From Symbiobacterium terraclitae (GTDB lineage: Bacteria > Bacillota > Sulfobacillia > Symbiobacteriales > Symbiobacteriaceae), in assembly GCF_017874315.1 (NCBI RefSeq), contig NZ_JAGGLG010000037.1, positions 1 through 41,530 on the forward strand: 41,530 nucleotides of DNA, written 5' to 3'. A model generated the notes under the pieces. It was given only the letters and a program-made list of their open reading frames with translations. It ran no database searches and was not told the origin of the DNA. Of this stretch, positions 16,196-23,377 are shown one piece after another. Both the position numbers and the translations under genes were made by a program. How positions within the stretch are numbered: position 1 is the stretch's first letter; the number at the start of each line of letters is the position of its first letter.

Positions 16196-17536
16196 TCACA
16201 GCCGGTAGACGTGCGGGGCACAGATCCCCTGCCGGGCGGTGACGGCCCGGGTGTCCAGCAGCAGCGGCACATGCTGCACGATCCAGGCGTAGTCCACGGC
16301 CGTGTGGTCGGTGACGACGAGGGCCGCGTCCAGGGCTTGCAGCCGCTCGGTGGCCAGCGGGGCGGACTCCATCACCGTCGGCGGCTCATCCAGCGAGAGG
16401 ATCGGCACCAGCGGGTCGTGGTAGGTCACGTGCGCACCGGCCTCCAGCAGCAGGCGGATGATGCGCAGCGCCGGGGCTTCCCGCACGTCGGCCACGTCCC
16501 GCTTGTACGCCACGCCCACGACCAGGACGCGCGCCCCCCGGAGCGGCAGATGCCGCGTGTTGAGCAGCCGGGTCAGCTTCTGCACCACGAAGTCGGGCAT
16601 GTAGCCGTTGATCTCCTCCGCCAGGGAGACGAAGCGGAGCGGCAGGTCGTACTCCATCGCCTTCCACTTGAGGTACGCGGGATCCAACGGGATGCAGTGG
16701 CCGCCCACCCCCGGCCCGGGCCAGAAGACCTGGATGCCGAAGGGCTTGCTGGCCGACGCGTCGATGACCTCCCACACGTCCATGTGCATCCGGTCGCACA
16801 GGATGGCAATCTCATTCACCAGGGCGATGTTCACGGCCCGGTAGAGGTTCTCAAAGAGCTTGGCCAGCTCCGCCGTCCGGGGGGAGGAGACCACCTTGAC
16901 GCCGGCCGAGATGGCGGCGTAGAAGGCGGTGCCCACCTCCCGGCAGGCCTCGGTGACGGGTCCCAGCACGCGCACGAGGTTCCCCGCGTGGAACGTCCCG
17001 TTGCCGGGGTCGATTCGCTCCGGGCTGAAAACCAGGAAGAAGTCCTCGCCCACCTTCAGCCCCCGGGCGCTCAGCGCCGGCAGCACCTCCTCCTCCGTGG
17101 TGCCGGGGTAGGTGGTGGACTCCAGGGCTACGAGCTGGCCCGGATGCAGGTGCTGGGCCACCTGCGCGATGGCCGAGCGCAGCCAGGTGAGGTCGGGCAC
17201 CCGGTTTCGGGTGAGGGGAGTGGGGACGCAGATCAGGACGACGTCGGCCTCCCGGAGGGGGGCGTAGTCGGTGGTGGCGCGCAGCCGGCCCGCGCTCACC
17301 AGCTGCTGCAGCTCCAGGCTCGCGATGTCGCCGATGTAGCTCTCGCCCGCCTCGATCTTGGCCACCCGCTCGGGGTTCAGGTCGATCGCCGTCACGCTGA
17401 ATCCGGCGCGGGCGGACTGGACCGCCGCACCCAGTCCCACATATCCGGCGCCCACCACGGCGACGTGGGCAACCCGGCTCTCAATGCGCGACGCGAGTTG
17501 CGCCGACAGGTTGGTCGTCAACGCCATGGAGCCCAT
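16196..17536 (-). CDS. UDP-N-acetylhexosamine 6-dehydrogenase (WbpA/WecC-like)
   Basis: The protein has about 446 residues; ATGs at 17539, 17536 and 17527 are all in frame behind GAGAGGAG, and 17536 is a compromise. Rossmann motif VVGAGYVGLGAAV opens the NAD domain, ICVPTPLTRN and ESTTYPGTTEE mark the UDP-sugar dehydrogenase family, and C281 in GPGVGGHCIPLDP is the catalytic cysteine. The C-terminal UDP-binding domain includes GVAYKRDVADVREAPAL. The TPLTRN form favours the UDP-GlcNAc/ManNAc branch rather than UDP-glucose. It would feed UDP-GlcNAcA to the plus-strand WbpB/E/D-like enzymes. The start overlaps the end of the preceding gene by about 56 bp, implying translational coupling. Confidence 0.92.
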   Translation of the reverse strand: MGSMALTTNLSAQLASRIESRVAHVAVVGAGYVGLGAAVQSARAGFSVTAIDLNPERVAKIEAGESYIGDIASLELQQLVSAGRLRATTDYAPLREADVVLICVPTPLTRNRVPDLTWLRSAIAQVAQHLHPGQLVALESTTYPGTTEEEVLPALSARGLKVGEDFFLVFSPERIDPGNGTFHAGNLVRVLGPVTEACREVGTAFYAAISAGVKVVSSPRTAELAKLFENLYRAVNIALVNEIAILCDRMHMDVWEVIDASASKPFGIQVFWPGPGVGGHCIPLDPAYLKWKAMEYDLPLRFVSLAEEINGYMPDFVVQKLTRLLNTRHLPLRGARVLVVGVAYKRDVADVREAPALRIIRLLLEAGAHVTYHDPLVPILSLDEPPTVMESAPLATERLQALDAALVVTDHTAVDYAWIVQHVPLLLDTRAVTARQGICAPHVYRL

Positions 17537-19376
17537 CATCTCCTCTCGTACCCTCGCCCAACGCGGCGAGGATGGACTCAACCGATACCTCGCCCCGGTC
17601 CGCCTGCAGCATCAGGTCGGCCAGGGCCTTCGCCAGATCGAACCCGGCGGGCAGTTCCGCTGCGGCCCGGCGGATGCGGGGGTGGGCCGTCGGTGTGACG
17701 ACCTCGTCTGCATCGAACAGCTCCTCGTGGAGCTTCTCCCCCGCCCTGAGTCCTGTGAAGATGATGGGGATCTCCCGTTCGGGGGCGATGATACGCGCCA
17801 GCGTTCTGGCCAGGTCCACGATCCGCACCGGCTCGCCCATGTCCAGCACGAACCGCTCGCCGGAACGGCCCATCGCTCCGGCCTGCAGCACAAGGCGTGC
17901 CGCTTCGGGGATCGTCATGAAGTAGCGCGTGACCTCGGGATGGGTGACCGTGATGGGGCCGCCGGCTGCGATCTGCTGCTGGAAGACGGGCACCACGCTG
18001 CCGCGGCTGCCCAGCACGTTGCCGAAGCGCACGGCGACCATGCGGCAGGGTCCGCAGGCGGCCAGCGCGGCCGTGATGGCCTCCGCCGCGCGCTTGGTGG
18101 CGCCCATGACGCTGGTCGGGCGCACCGCCTTGTCGGTGGAGATGAGGACGAAGTGGCTGGCGCCGTGGCGCTGTGCGGCCAGCGCGACGTGGTAGGTGCC
18201 CAGCACGTTGTTCTTCACGGCCTCGGACGGGTTCTGCTCCATCAGCGGCACGTGCTTGTGGGCGGCGGCGTGGAAGACCACCGCTGGGCGGTGCCTGCGG
18301 AAGACCCGCTCCACCGCGGCCTGGTCCTGCACGTCGCCCACCGCCACCGTCAACGCCAGCCCGGGGTAGTGGCTCTGCAGCTCCAGCATGATCTGGTGCA
18401 GGCTGTGCTCGCCGTGGCCGAAGAGGATCAGGCGGGACGGGCCAAACGCGGCCACCTGGCGGCAGAGCTCGCTGCCGATGGAGCCGCCGGCCCCGGTCAC
18501 CAGAACGGTGCGGCCGGTGAGATACCGGCTCACCGCCACCTGGTCGATCTGCACCTCGGGCCGGCCCAGCAGGTCGGTCAGCTGCACGCTGCGGATCTGC
18601 TCCACCAGCCGCTGGCTCCGGTCCAGGTCGCCCAGCCGGGGGAGGATGCGCACGGGCACGCCCTGGGCCGACGCCTGTGACCAGATGCGCCGGAGCGCCT
18701 CGGCCGGCGCGCTGGGGATGGCGATCAGCACCCCGCTCACGCCCAGCTCCCGCACCGCGCGCCCCACCGCCTCCGCGGGCCCCAGCACGGGCACGCCGTA
18801 CGCCTCCCGGCCGTGCTTGGCCGGGTCGTCGTCGAGGAAGCCCACCGCGGCGATGCCCAGCTCGGGGTGGCGCTGCAGCTCCCGGAGCACCTCGGTGCCC
18901 GCGTCCCCCGCGCCGATGATGAGGATACGCCGGGTCCGGGCGGACCGCGCTCCCCTGGCGTCGGTGGGCCGTCCGTCGTCGGCGCCGGCCGGTCGCCGGG
19001 CACCGGCGCGGGCGTAGATCACCCGCACCCCCAGGCGCAGCCCGCAGAGGCCGGCGGTGGCGGTCAGCCAGAAGAGCGCCCGCACGGTGTAGGGCAGGGG
19101 TGCCGGCACGGCCAGCAGCGCGGCCCCGCCCGCCAGGCAGGCCAGGAGCAGCGCCTGCGCATCCCGCAGGCCGGCGTACTGCCACAGGCGCCGGTAGACG
19201 CCCAGCAGGGCCCCGGCGCCGCAGCAGACGACCCCTGCAGCCACGAGGGGCCAGATCTGCTTCGGGCCCATCGCAAGCGGGAACTCCCCGGCGACCAGCG
19301 CGGCGCTGAACCAGGCCGCAAGGGTGAGGAGCACGGCGTCGGTGAGCAGCCAGCCCAACCGGTGGATCGTACCCAT
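17481..19376 (-). CDS. Membrane-bound nucleotide-sugar 4,6-dehydratase (CapD/WbpM/PglF-like)
   Basis: The 631-residue product starts at ATG 19376 with AAGGACC upstream. The first ~120 residues form about four membrane helices. A Rossmann-like domain follows (about 149-255; RRILIIGAGDAG), then the SDR catalytic domain from about 287 with VTGAGGSIGSELC. The active site region is STDKAVRP around 413-420 with D415 and K416, then MGATKRAAE. This replaces the Tyr-x3-Lys of ordinary SDRs, as in WbpM and PglF. Such enzymes convert UDP-GlcNAc to UDP-4-keto-6-deoxy-GlcNAc, the substrate for the PglE-like aminotransferase two genes downstream. The length is typical for WbpM/PglF-type proteins. Confidence 0.92.
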   Translation of the reverse strand: MGTIHRLGWLLTDAVLLTLAAWFSAALVAGEFPLAMGPKQIWPLVAAGVVCCGAGALLGVYRRLWQYAGLRDAQALLLACLAGGAALLAVPAPLPYTVRALFWLTATAGLCGLRLGVRVIYARAGARRPAGADDGRPTDARGARSARTRRILIIGAGDAGTEVLRELQRHPELGIAAVGFLDDDPAKHGREAYGVPVLGPAEAVGRAVRELGVSGVLIAIPSAPAEALRRIWSQASAQGVPVRILPRLGDLDRSQRLVEQIRSVQLTDLLGRPEVQIDQVAVSRYLTGRTVLVTGAGGSIGSELCRQVAAFGPSRLILFGHGEHSLHQIMLELQSHYPGLALTVAVGDVQDQAAVERVFRRHRPAVVFHAAAHKHVPLMEQNPSEAVKNNVLGTYHVALAAQRHGASHFVLISTDKAVRPTSVMGATKRAAEAITAALAACGPCRMVAVRFGNVLGSRGSVVPVFQQQIAAGGPITVTHPEVTRYFMTIPEAARLVLQAGAMGRSGERFVLDMGEPVRIVDLARTLARIIAPEREIPIIFTGLRAGEKLHEELFDADEVVTPTAHPRIRRAAAELPAGFDLAKALADLMLQADRGEVSVESILAALGEGTRGDDGLHGVDDQPVGATRVAH

Positions 19377-19382
19377 AGGTCC

Positions 19383-20465
19383 TTACCTCACAGCAGCGGA
19401 TTCGGCGGGGACCGGAACCGCAGGCGCCCTGTAGGCGGGGAAGAAGTCCGGGGCCGGCCGGGTGGGCCGGACCTGTTCCGCGCGGGCCGCGGCCAGGGCG
19501 GCGTAGCGGTCGGGATCCAGGATCCGGCGGCCGACGAAGAACGGGGCCCGGAGCGGCGAGAAGCCGGACTTGAAGCGCATCAGGGAGTCGCCGGGCCGCA
19601 CGCCCCCGCCCAGGTGCAGGAACCGGATGCCGCGCCGCCGGCCCCACTCGGCTGCCTCGGCAAAGAGCAGGTTGTTCGGGGCGAGGTGCAGGGCGTCGGT
19701 GGCCGACCCGCCCAAGTGGTAGTGCAGGAAGCGGTCATTGTAAAGGAAGAGCGCCGCGGCGATGGTGCGTCCCGCATGGACGGCCTCGGCCAGCAGCAGG
19801 TGCCGGCTCAGCCCGGTGCAGAGCAGCCGGAAGGTCTCGGCCGGGAAGAAGTAGTACGGACGGGCCCCCACCCGGGTCATCGTCTCGGTGTAGAGGGGGA
19901 GGAAGACGTCCACGTCCTCCGGTCCCGGGGTGAGCCGGACCGCCACCCCCGCCCGCGCCGCCCGGCGGATGCGGTTGCGCACCTCGGGCCGGAAGTCGTG
20001 TGCGAAGTGGGGCTGCCGCTGCAGGTCGAGGTAGACCGTCTCCGAGACCTGCGCGACGGAGAGGCCCGGCGCGTTCAGCCCCGCGTGGTTGGCCGCCAGG
20101 GGGTGGAAGCGGATGAACTCCGACACCCCGCCGTGCGCCGCGGCGCAGCGGCCCACCTGATCCAGCAGCTCGCAGGCCAGGCCGGCGGCGCCCGGGGTGA
20201 AGAGCGGCCCGCCGTAGCCGTAAGGGGTGGCGATGTCCCAGAGGCCTGGTTCGCCGGGGATCGGGCGGACGAGGTAGACGGCCGCCGCCCGTGCGTCCCC
20301 CCGCTCCAGCGCGGCCAGCACGGGTTGCCCGTCGCCGTTGGCCTCCCAGACCCGGGCGTAGCCGGAGAGCCAGTAGACGTCCCACCCCGGAATCGCCTGC
20401 ACGATGCGGTCCCAGCGCTCGGCCTCGTCCAGCCCGAGCCACTCAACCGGTCTGCTGGTCGACAT
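19383..20465 (-). CDS. FemAB-like/GNAT-fold transferase, copy 3
   Basis: The protein has 360 residues from ATG 20465, with CAGGGGG upstream and a 23-bp overlap with the preceding gene. It belongs to the same broad FemAB/GNAT group as the two plus-strand copies but is far diverged. Typical segments are VYWLSGYARVWEANGDGQ, PYGYGGPLF, RNRIRRAARAGV (the basic helix), and the C-terminal AAALFLYNDRFLHYHLGGS with LAPNNLLFAEAAEWGRRRG and FLHLGGG. GYGGP and the LHYHLGGS block are characteristic of peptidoglycan/glycolipid aminoacyl-type transferases. The acceptor is unknown; the operon makes an amino sugar that would offer a free amine. Confidence 0.8.
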   Translation of the reverse strand: MSTSRPVEWLGLDEAERWDRIVQAIPGWDVYWLSGYARVWEANGDGQPVLAALERGDARAAAVYLVRPIPGEPGLWDIATPYGYGGPLFTPGAAGLACELLDQVGRCAAAHGGVSEFIRFHPLAANHAGLNAPGLSVAQVSETVYLDLQRQPHFAHDFRPEVRNRIRRAARAGVAVRLTPGPEDVDVFLPLYTETMTRVGARPYYFFPAETFRLLCTGLSRHLLLAEAVHAGRTIAAALFLYNDRFLHYHLGGSATDALHLAPNNLLFAEAAEWGRRRGIRFLHLGGGVRPGDSLMRFKSGFSPLRAPFFVGRRILDPDRYAALAAARAEQVRPTRPAPDFFPAYRAPAVPVPAESAAVR

Positions 20466-21057
20466 CCAGTTGCCCCCTGTTCCAGCCGTCGGGTCCGTAC
20501 AGGCCCCGCCCGCTGAGGACGGTGCCCAGCGTCTGCCAGAGGATCCGGAGATCGAGCCAGAGCGACCACCGGTCCACGTACTCCAGGTCGAGCGCGACCC
20601 GCTCCGACCAGGAGAGGGCGTTGCGCCCCCGCACCTGGGCGAGGCCGGTCAGGCCCGGGCGCACGTGGTGGCGGCGCTGCTGGTGCGGCCGGAGCCCCTC
20701 GGCCGTCTCGGGCAGCATGGGCCGCGGTCCGATCAGGCTCATGTCCCCGCGCAGGACGTTCCACAGCTGCGGCAGCTCATCCAGGCTCAGGCGCCGCAGC
20801 ACGCGTCCCACGGGGGTGATGTGCGGGTCCGACTCGTGCAGGGCGGTGGTGATCCGGTCGGCGCCTACCGTCATCGTGCGGAACTTCAACATGCGGAAGC
20901 GCCGGCCGTGGAGGCCCACCCGCTCCTGCACGTAGAGCACCGGACCCGGAGAGGTACATCGGATCAGCAGCGCGATCAGCAGCATTAACGGAAAGAGGCA
21001 GAGGAGAAGCGCAGCTGAGCCGATCAGGTCGAAACAGCGTTTCACGCGGAGTCCCAT
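20443..21057 (-). CDS. Initiating phosphoglycosyl transferase (bacterial sugar transferase, PglC-like)
   Basis: The product has 204 residues from ATG 21057 (AAGGGGG upstream; an in-frame GTG at 21072 is weaker). It is a monotopic phosphoglycosyl transferase: one N-terminal hydrophobic re-entrant segment (about 9-33) with the Pro break, then FKQERVG-like VLYVQERVG, FRMLKFRTM, the catalytic dyad D93-E94 in RLSLDELPQLWNVLRGDMSLIGPRP, and RPGLTGLAQV. The small size matches PglC rather than the larger WbaP type. It moves a sugar-1-phosphate from a UDP-sugar to undecaprenyl phosphate and so starts repeat-unit assembly. First gene of the minus-strand operon. Confidence 0.93.
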   Translation of the reverse strand: MGLRVKRCFDLIGSAALLLCLFPLMLLIALLIRCTSPGPVLYVQERVGLHGRRFRMLKFRTMTVGADRITTALHESDPHITPVGRVLRRLSLDELPQLWNVLRGDMSLIGPRPMLPETAEGLRPHQQRRHHVRPGLTGLAQVRGRNALSWSERVALDLEYVDRWSLWLDLRILWQTLGTVLSGRGLYGPDGWNRGQLDVDQQTG

Positions 21058-21387
21058 GGCGACCCCCTTCACCGGTGGAGGATGGACGATGCTTATGCAC
21101 CAGGGGTCGTCTCCATACCGGGGGGCGGGTCACCATGCGGACGAGATGTGAGGGAAAACCGCAGCGGCTTTCCCAGACGCCTGGGGCCGCCACCCCTGCA
21201 ACCGCTTGCCGCCCTTGCTCTTCAGGCGGCGGGGGAGTGGTGATAGTCAGGGCCGCGTGCCTCGTCCCGGACCGCCGACCCCAGACCCCTCCGACCCGCG
21301 CGGACCGCGGGATCGGGGCGCCGGCGCACAGGTGCGGTACCTGGAGGCGCCGACGCAACCCGACTCCCTGCGCAGCGGTAAGTAGAT
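21058..21387 (-). other. Leader region of the minus-strand polysaccharide operon
   Basis: No gene is evident between the LCP terminator and the phosphoglycosyl transferase. The stretch should hold the operon promoter. It contains one clear stem-loop at 21152-21174. I could not identify a convincing -35/-10 pair or a known riboswitch class. Confidence 0.5.
21152..21174 (-). promoter_or_regulatory. Stem-loop in the operon leader
   Basis: On the minus strand GGGAAAGCC pairs with GGTTTTCCC (9 pairs, one G-U) around GCTGC, about 95 bp before the start codon of the phosphoglycosyl transferase gene. It could be an attenuator or protein-binding hairpin; no function can be assigned. Confidence 0.4.
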
Positions 21388-21414
21388 GAGCCACGCCCGT
21401 ACCAGGCGTGGCTC
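21388..21414 (-). terminator. Probable intrinsic terminator of the LCP gene
   Basis: GAGCCACGCC (21388-21397) pairs with GGCGTGGCTC (21405-21414) across a 7-base loop, 33 bp after the LCP stop. On the minus strand ATCTACTT follows, a weak T-rich tail. Confidence 0.65.
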
Positions 21415-21446
21415 CAGGGGGGCGCGGGAGGACGCGCGAGCCCCGG

Positions 21447-22451
21447 TCAGTGAATCCCCAGTTCCTGCAGCACCCGTTCGGTCTCGGCCCAGTCCACCTC
21501 GTAGTAGTAGATCCCGTCGATCATGACGCCCCGGCCCCGGACGGTCCCGCGCTGCACCTGGTCCGGGGGGATCCGCAGCGCCCGCTGCCACAGGCCGTCC
21601 TGCAGCTCGATGTCGGTGTCGGCGTGCTCCCGCAGGAGCGCGTAGAGGCGGGGGATGTCGGCAGGGCCCACGTTGGCGGCCAGCGCACGCCCCACCTCCA
21701 TCAGGAAGGCACCGGCCCGCTCGGTGCGCCCCACGTCCCCCTTCGGATCGCTGTACCGCTCCCGCAGGTAGTTCAGGGCCAGCTGGCCGTCCATCTCCAC
21801 GGGGCCGGGGCCGATCAGGGTGCCGTCGTCCAGCGTCAGGCTGTACGGCACGTCGATGATCACCGGGCCCAGCCGGTCGATCAGGGCGACGACCCCGGTC
21901 ATGTCGATCCGCACCCAGTGGTGGATCGGCACCTGGAAGGCGTTGGCGACGGTCTGCAGGGCGAGGTCGACGCCGCCGAAGGCGTGGGCGTGGTTGATCT
22001 TGTCCAGCCCCCGGCCGGGGATCTCCACGCGGCTGTCGCGGGGGATGGAGAGCAGCGAGCCCTGCCGCCTGACCAGGTCCAGCGACAGCAGCAGCAGCAT
22101 GTCGGAGCGGGACGGCTCGCCGGGCTCACGGGCGTCCAAGCCCAGCAGGAGGATGTTGAGGCGGCCGTTCGGTCCTGTCCGGCCATCCTCGGGGTCGGCG
22201 GGCTCGCCGCCCTCGCCCGGCCCGGGCGTGCCCGCCAGCCCCTTGCCAGGGCCGGCTGCGCCGCCCTCGTACGCCTGATGCCCGGGCGGTGCAGCGGCCC
22301 CGTCGGGCGTCTCAGCCCGGGCCGACGGCTCCGGCATCACCAGCGGCGCTGCCCGGTGCGGCTGGGCGAAGAGGCCGAACTGCCAGCTGACGTACCCGAG
22401 CAGCAGGAGCAGGGAGGCGGCTGCGGCTACCCACCACCTGATTCGCTTCAT
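21447..22451 (-). CDS. LytR-CpsA-Psr (LCP) family glycopolymer ligase
   Basis: The protein has 334 residues from ATG 22451, which has AGGAAG 6 bp upstream; ATG 22457 sits directly on that site. One N-terminal membrane helix (about 8-27) is followed by a Pro/Gly/Ala-rich linker to about 95 and then the LCP domain: LNILLLGLDAR, SDMLLLLSLD, SIPRDSRVEIPG and DKINHAHAFGG, with the arginines and aspartates that bind the polyprenyl-pyrophosphate. LCP enzymes transfer undecaprenyl-linked glycopolymers to peptidoglycan. Its place beside the polysaccharide operons suggests it attaches their product to the wall. Confidence 0.93.
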   Translation of the reverse strand: MKRIRWWVAAAASLLLLLGYVSWQFGLFAQPHRAAPLVMPEPSARAETPDGAAAPPGHQAYEGGAAGPGKGLAGTPGPGEGGEPADPEDGRTGPNGRLNILLLGLDAREPGEPSRSDMLLLLSLDLVRRQGSLLSIPRDSRVEIPGRGLDKINHAHAFGGVDLALQTVANAFQVPIHHWVRIDMTGVVALIDRLGPVIIDVPYSLTLDDGTLIGPGPVEMDGQLALNYLRERYSDPKGDVGRTERAGAFLMEVGRALAANVGPADIPRLYALLREHADTDIELQDGLWQRALRIPPDQVQRGTVRGRGVMIDGIYYYEVDWAETERVLQELGIH

Positions 22452-22918
22452 GCCCATCTTCCTGTCACGCCCCCTTGCACATGGCGGCCTTCACCTCGCA
22501 CGTCACGCCCTCGGTCAGGCGGCGCAGGTTGCCGGCCAGGTTCGCCAGGGGGAGCGGGCTGCCAGTGGCCCTGGATGGCGACCGGCGGCGAGCAGGTGCG
22601 CCGGAAGCGGGGGCAGAGGGTGTCGGTGAACCGCTCCGTGAAGAGGCCGGTCGGTGCCTCGTCGCAGGCCCCCCGACGATGCCCGGCTCCCGCCGCAATC
22701 CGGCGCCAGACGCGCCGCATGCAGCCGCTCCCCTCGAAGGCAGGTCGGTCACAGGCTATGGTACCGCGTCCCCCGCTAGAACGGTGCCCCCAGTTTTGTC
22801 CCTCCGCGGCTGCCCGGGTGCAGGAGTTCACCGGTCCGCCTGCGAAGCAGTAGTGCCATGCAATCGCCGCGCAGCGGGCCGGCCGGCCCGCCGCGCCGCT
22901 GCAGGAGGAGGCGCCGAG
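22452..22918. other. Intergenic stretch between divergent genes
   Basis: This 467-bp stretch separates the LCP gene from the pRiA4b-like gene. It should contain both promoters, but none stands out. The only coding-like trace is a possible broken transposase fragment on the minus strand, listed separately. Confidence 0.5.
22490..22720 (-). pseudogene. Possible degraded transposase fragment
   Basis: Translating the minus strand from 22720 gives MRRVWRR, then a Cys followed by LFTERFTDTLCPRFRRT. This resembles the IFTER...ARRT zone of ISL3-type transposases downstream of their zinc-finger cysteines. The similarity then fades, and a different frame carries PLANLAGNLRRLTEG, as if a frameshift intervened. 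The match is from memory and short; it may be chance. Confidence 0.25.
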
Positions 22919-23377
22919 TTGGCGGTACGAGGGTGGTTCACCGTTCGGGTCGATCTGGTTTCGGGCGCAGGCCTGCGCTTTGCCCCCCAGCCGGGCCGCA
23001 TCTTCCTGGTGGGGCCAACCCATACGTTCCTCGACCTGGCTACCGCCATCGATCTCGGCTTTGCCCGGTGGGACCTGAGCCACCTGCACGAGTTCCGCTT
23101 CGCCGACGGGCGCTGCTTCGGCATCCCGGACGACGAGAACCCGCTGGCGGTGCGGGACTACCAGACCGTGCGGGTGGGGGCAGAGGTGAGGCGAGGGGAG
23201 CGGTTCGCCTACATCTTCGACTTCGGGGCCAACTGGCACCACCAGTGCAGCGTGCTCTCCTCCAACCTCGACCCGCTGGAGGTTTTGGGGACCGTGCCGA
23301 GCCAGCCCACGCCGATCTGGGGCTGGGGCTGGATTCCCGACCAGTACGCCCGGCGAAGCTACGAGCAGGAGGCCTAG
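22919..23377 (+). CDS. pRiA4b ORF-3-like domain protein
   Basis: The protein has 152 residues from TTG 22919; AGGAGGAGG ends 7 bp upstream and fixes this start, although the frame is open much further upstream. It resembles the plasmid pRiA4b ORF-3-like family (PF07929): an N-terminal strand RGWFTVRVDL, TFLDLATAIDLGFARWDLSHLHEFRF, and the diagnostic FAYIFDFGANWHHQCSV. The family is a small alpha/beta fold, often near mobile elements, with no settled function. Its stop is immediately followed by the GTG of hrpB, whose ribosome binding site lies within this gene, so the two are translationally coupled. Confidence 0.75.
   Translation: MAVRGWFTVRVDLVSGAGLRFAPQPGRIFLVGPTHTFLDLATAIDLGFARWDLSHLHEFRFADGRCFGIPDDENPLAVRDYQTVRVGAEVRRGERFAYIFDFGANWHHQCSVLSSNLDPLEVLGTVPSQPTPIWGWGWIPDQYARRSYEQEA

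Noticed and set aside
14830-16242. A plus-strand open frame opposite the second aminotransferase
   Set aside because: It is a shadow of the minus-strand gene, which has the PLP lysine and all family motifs.
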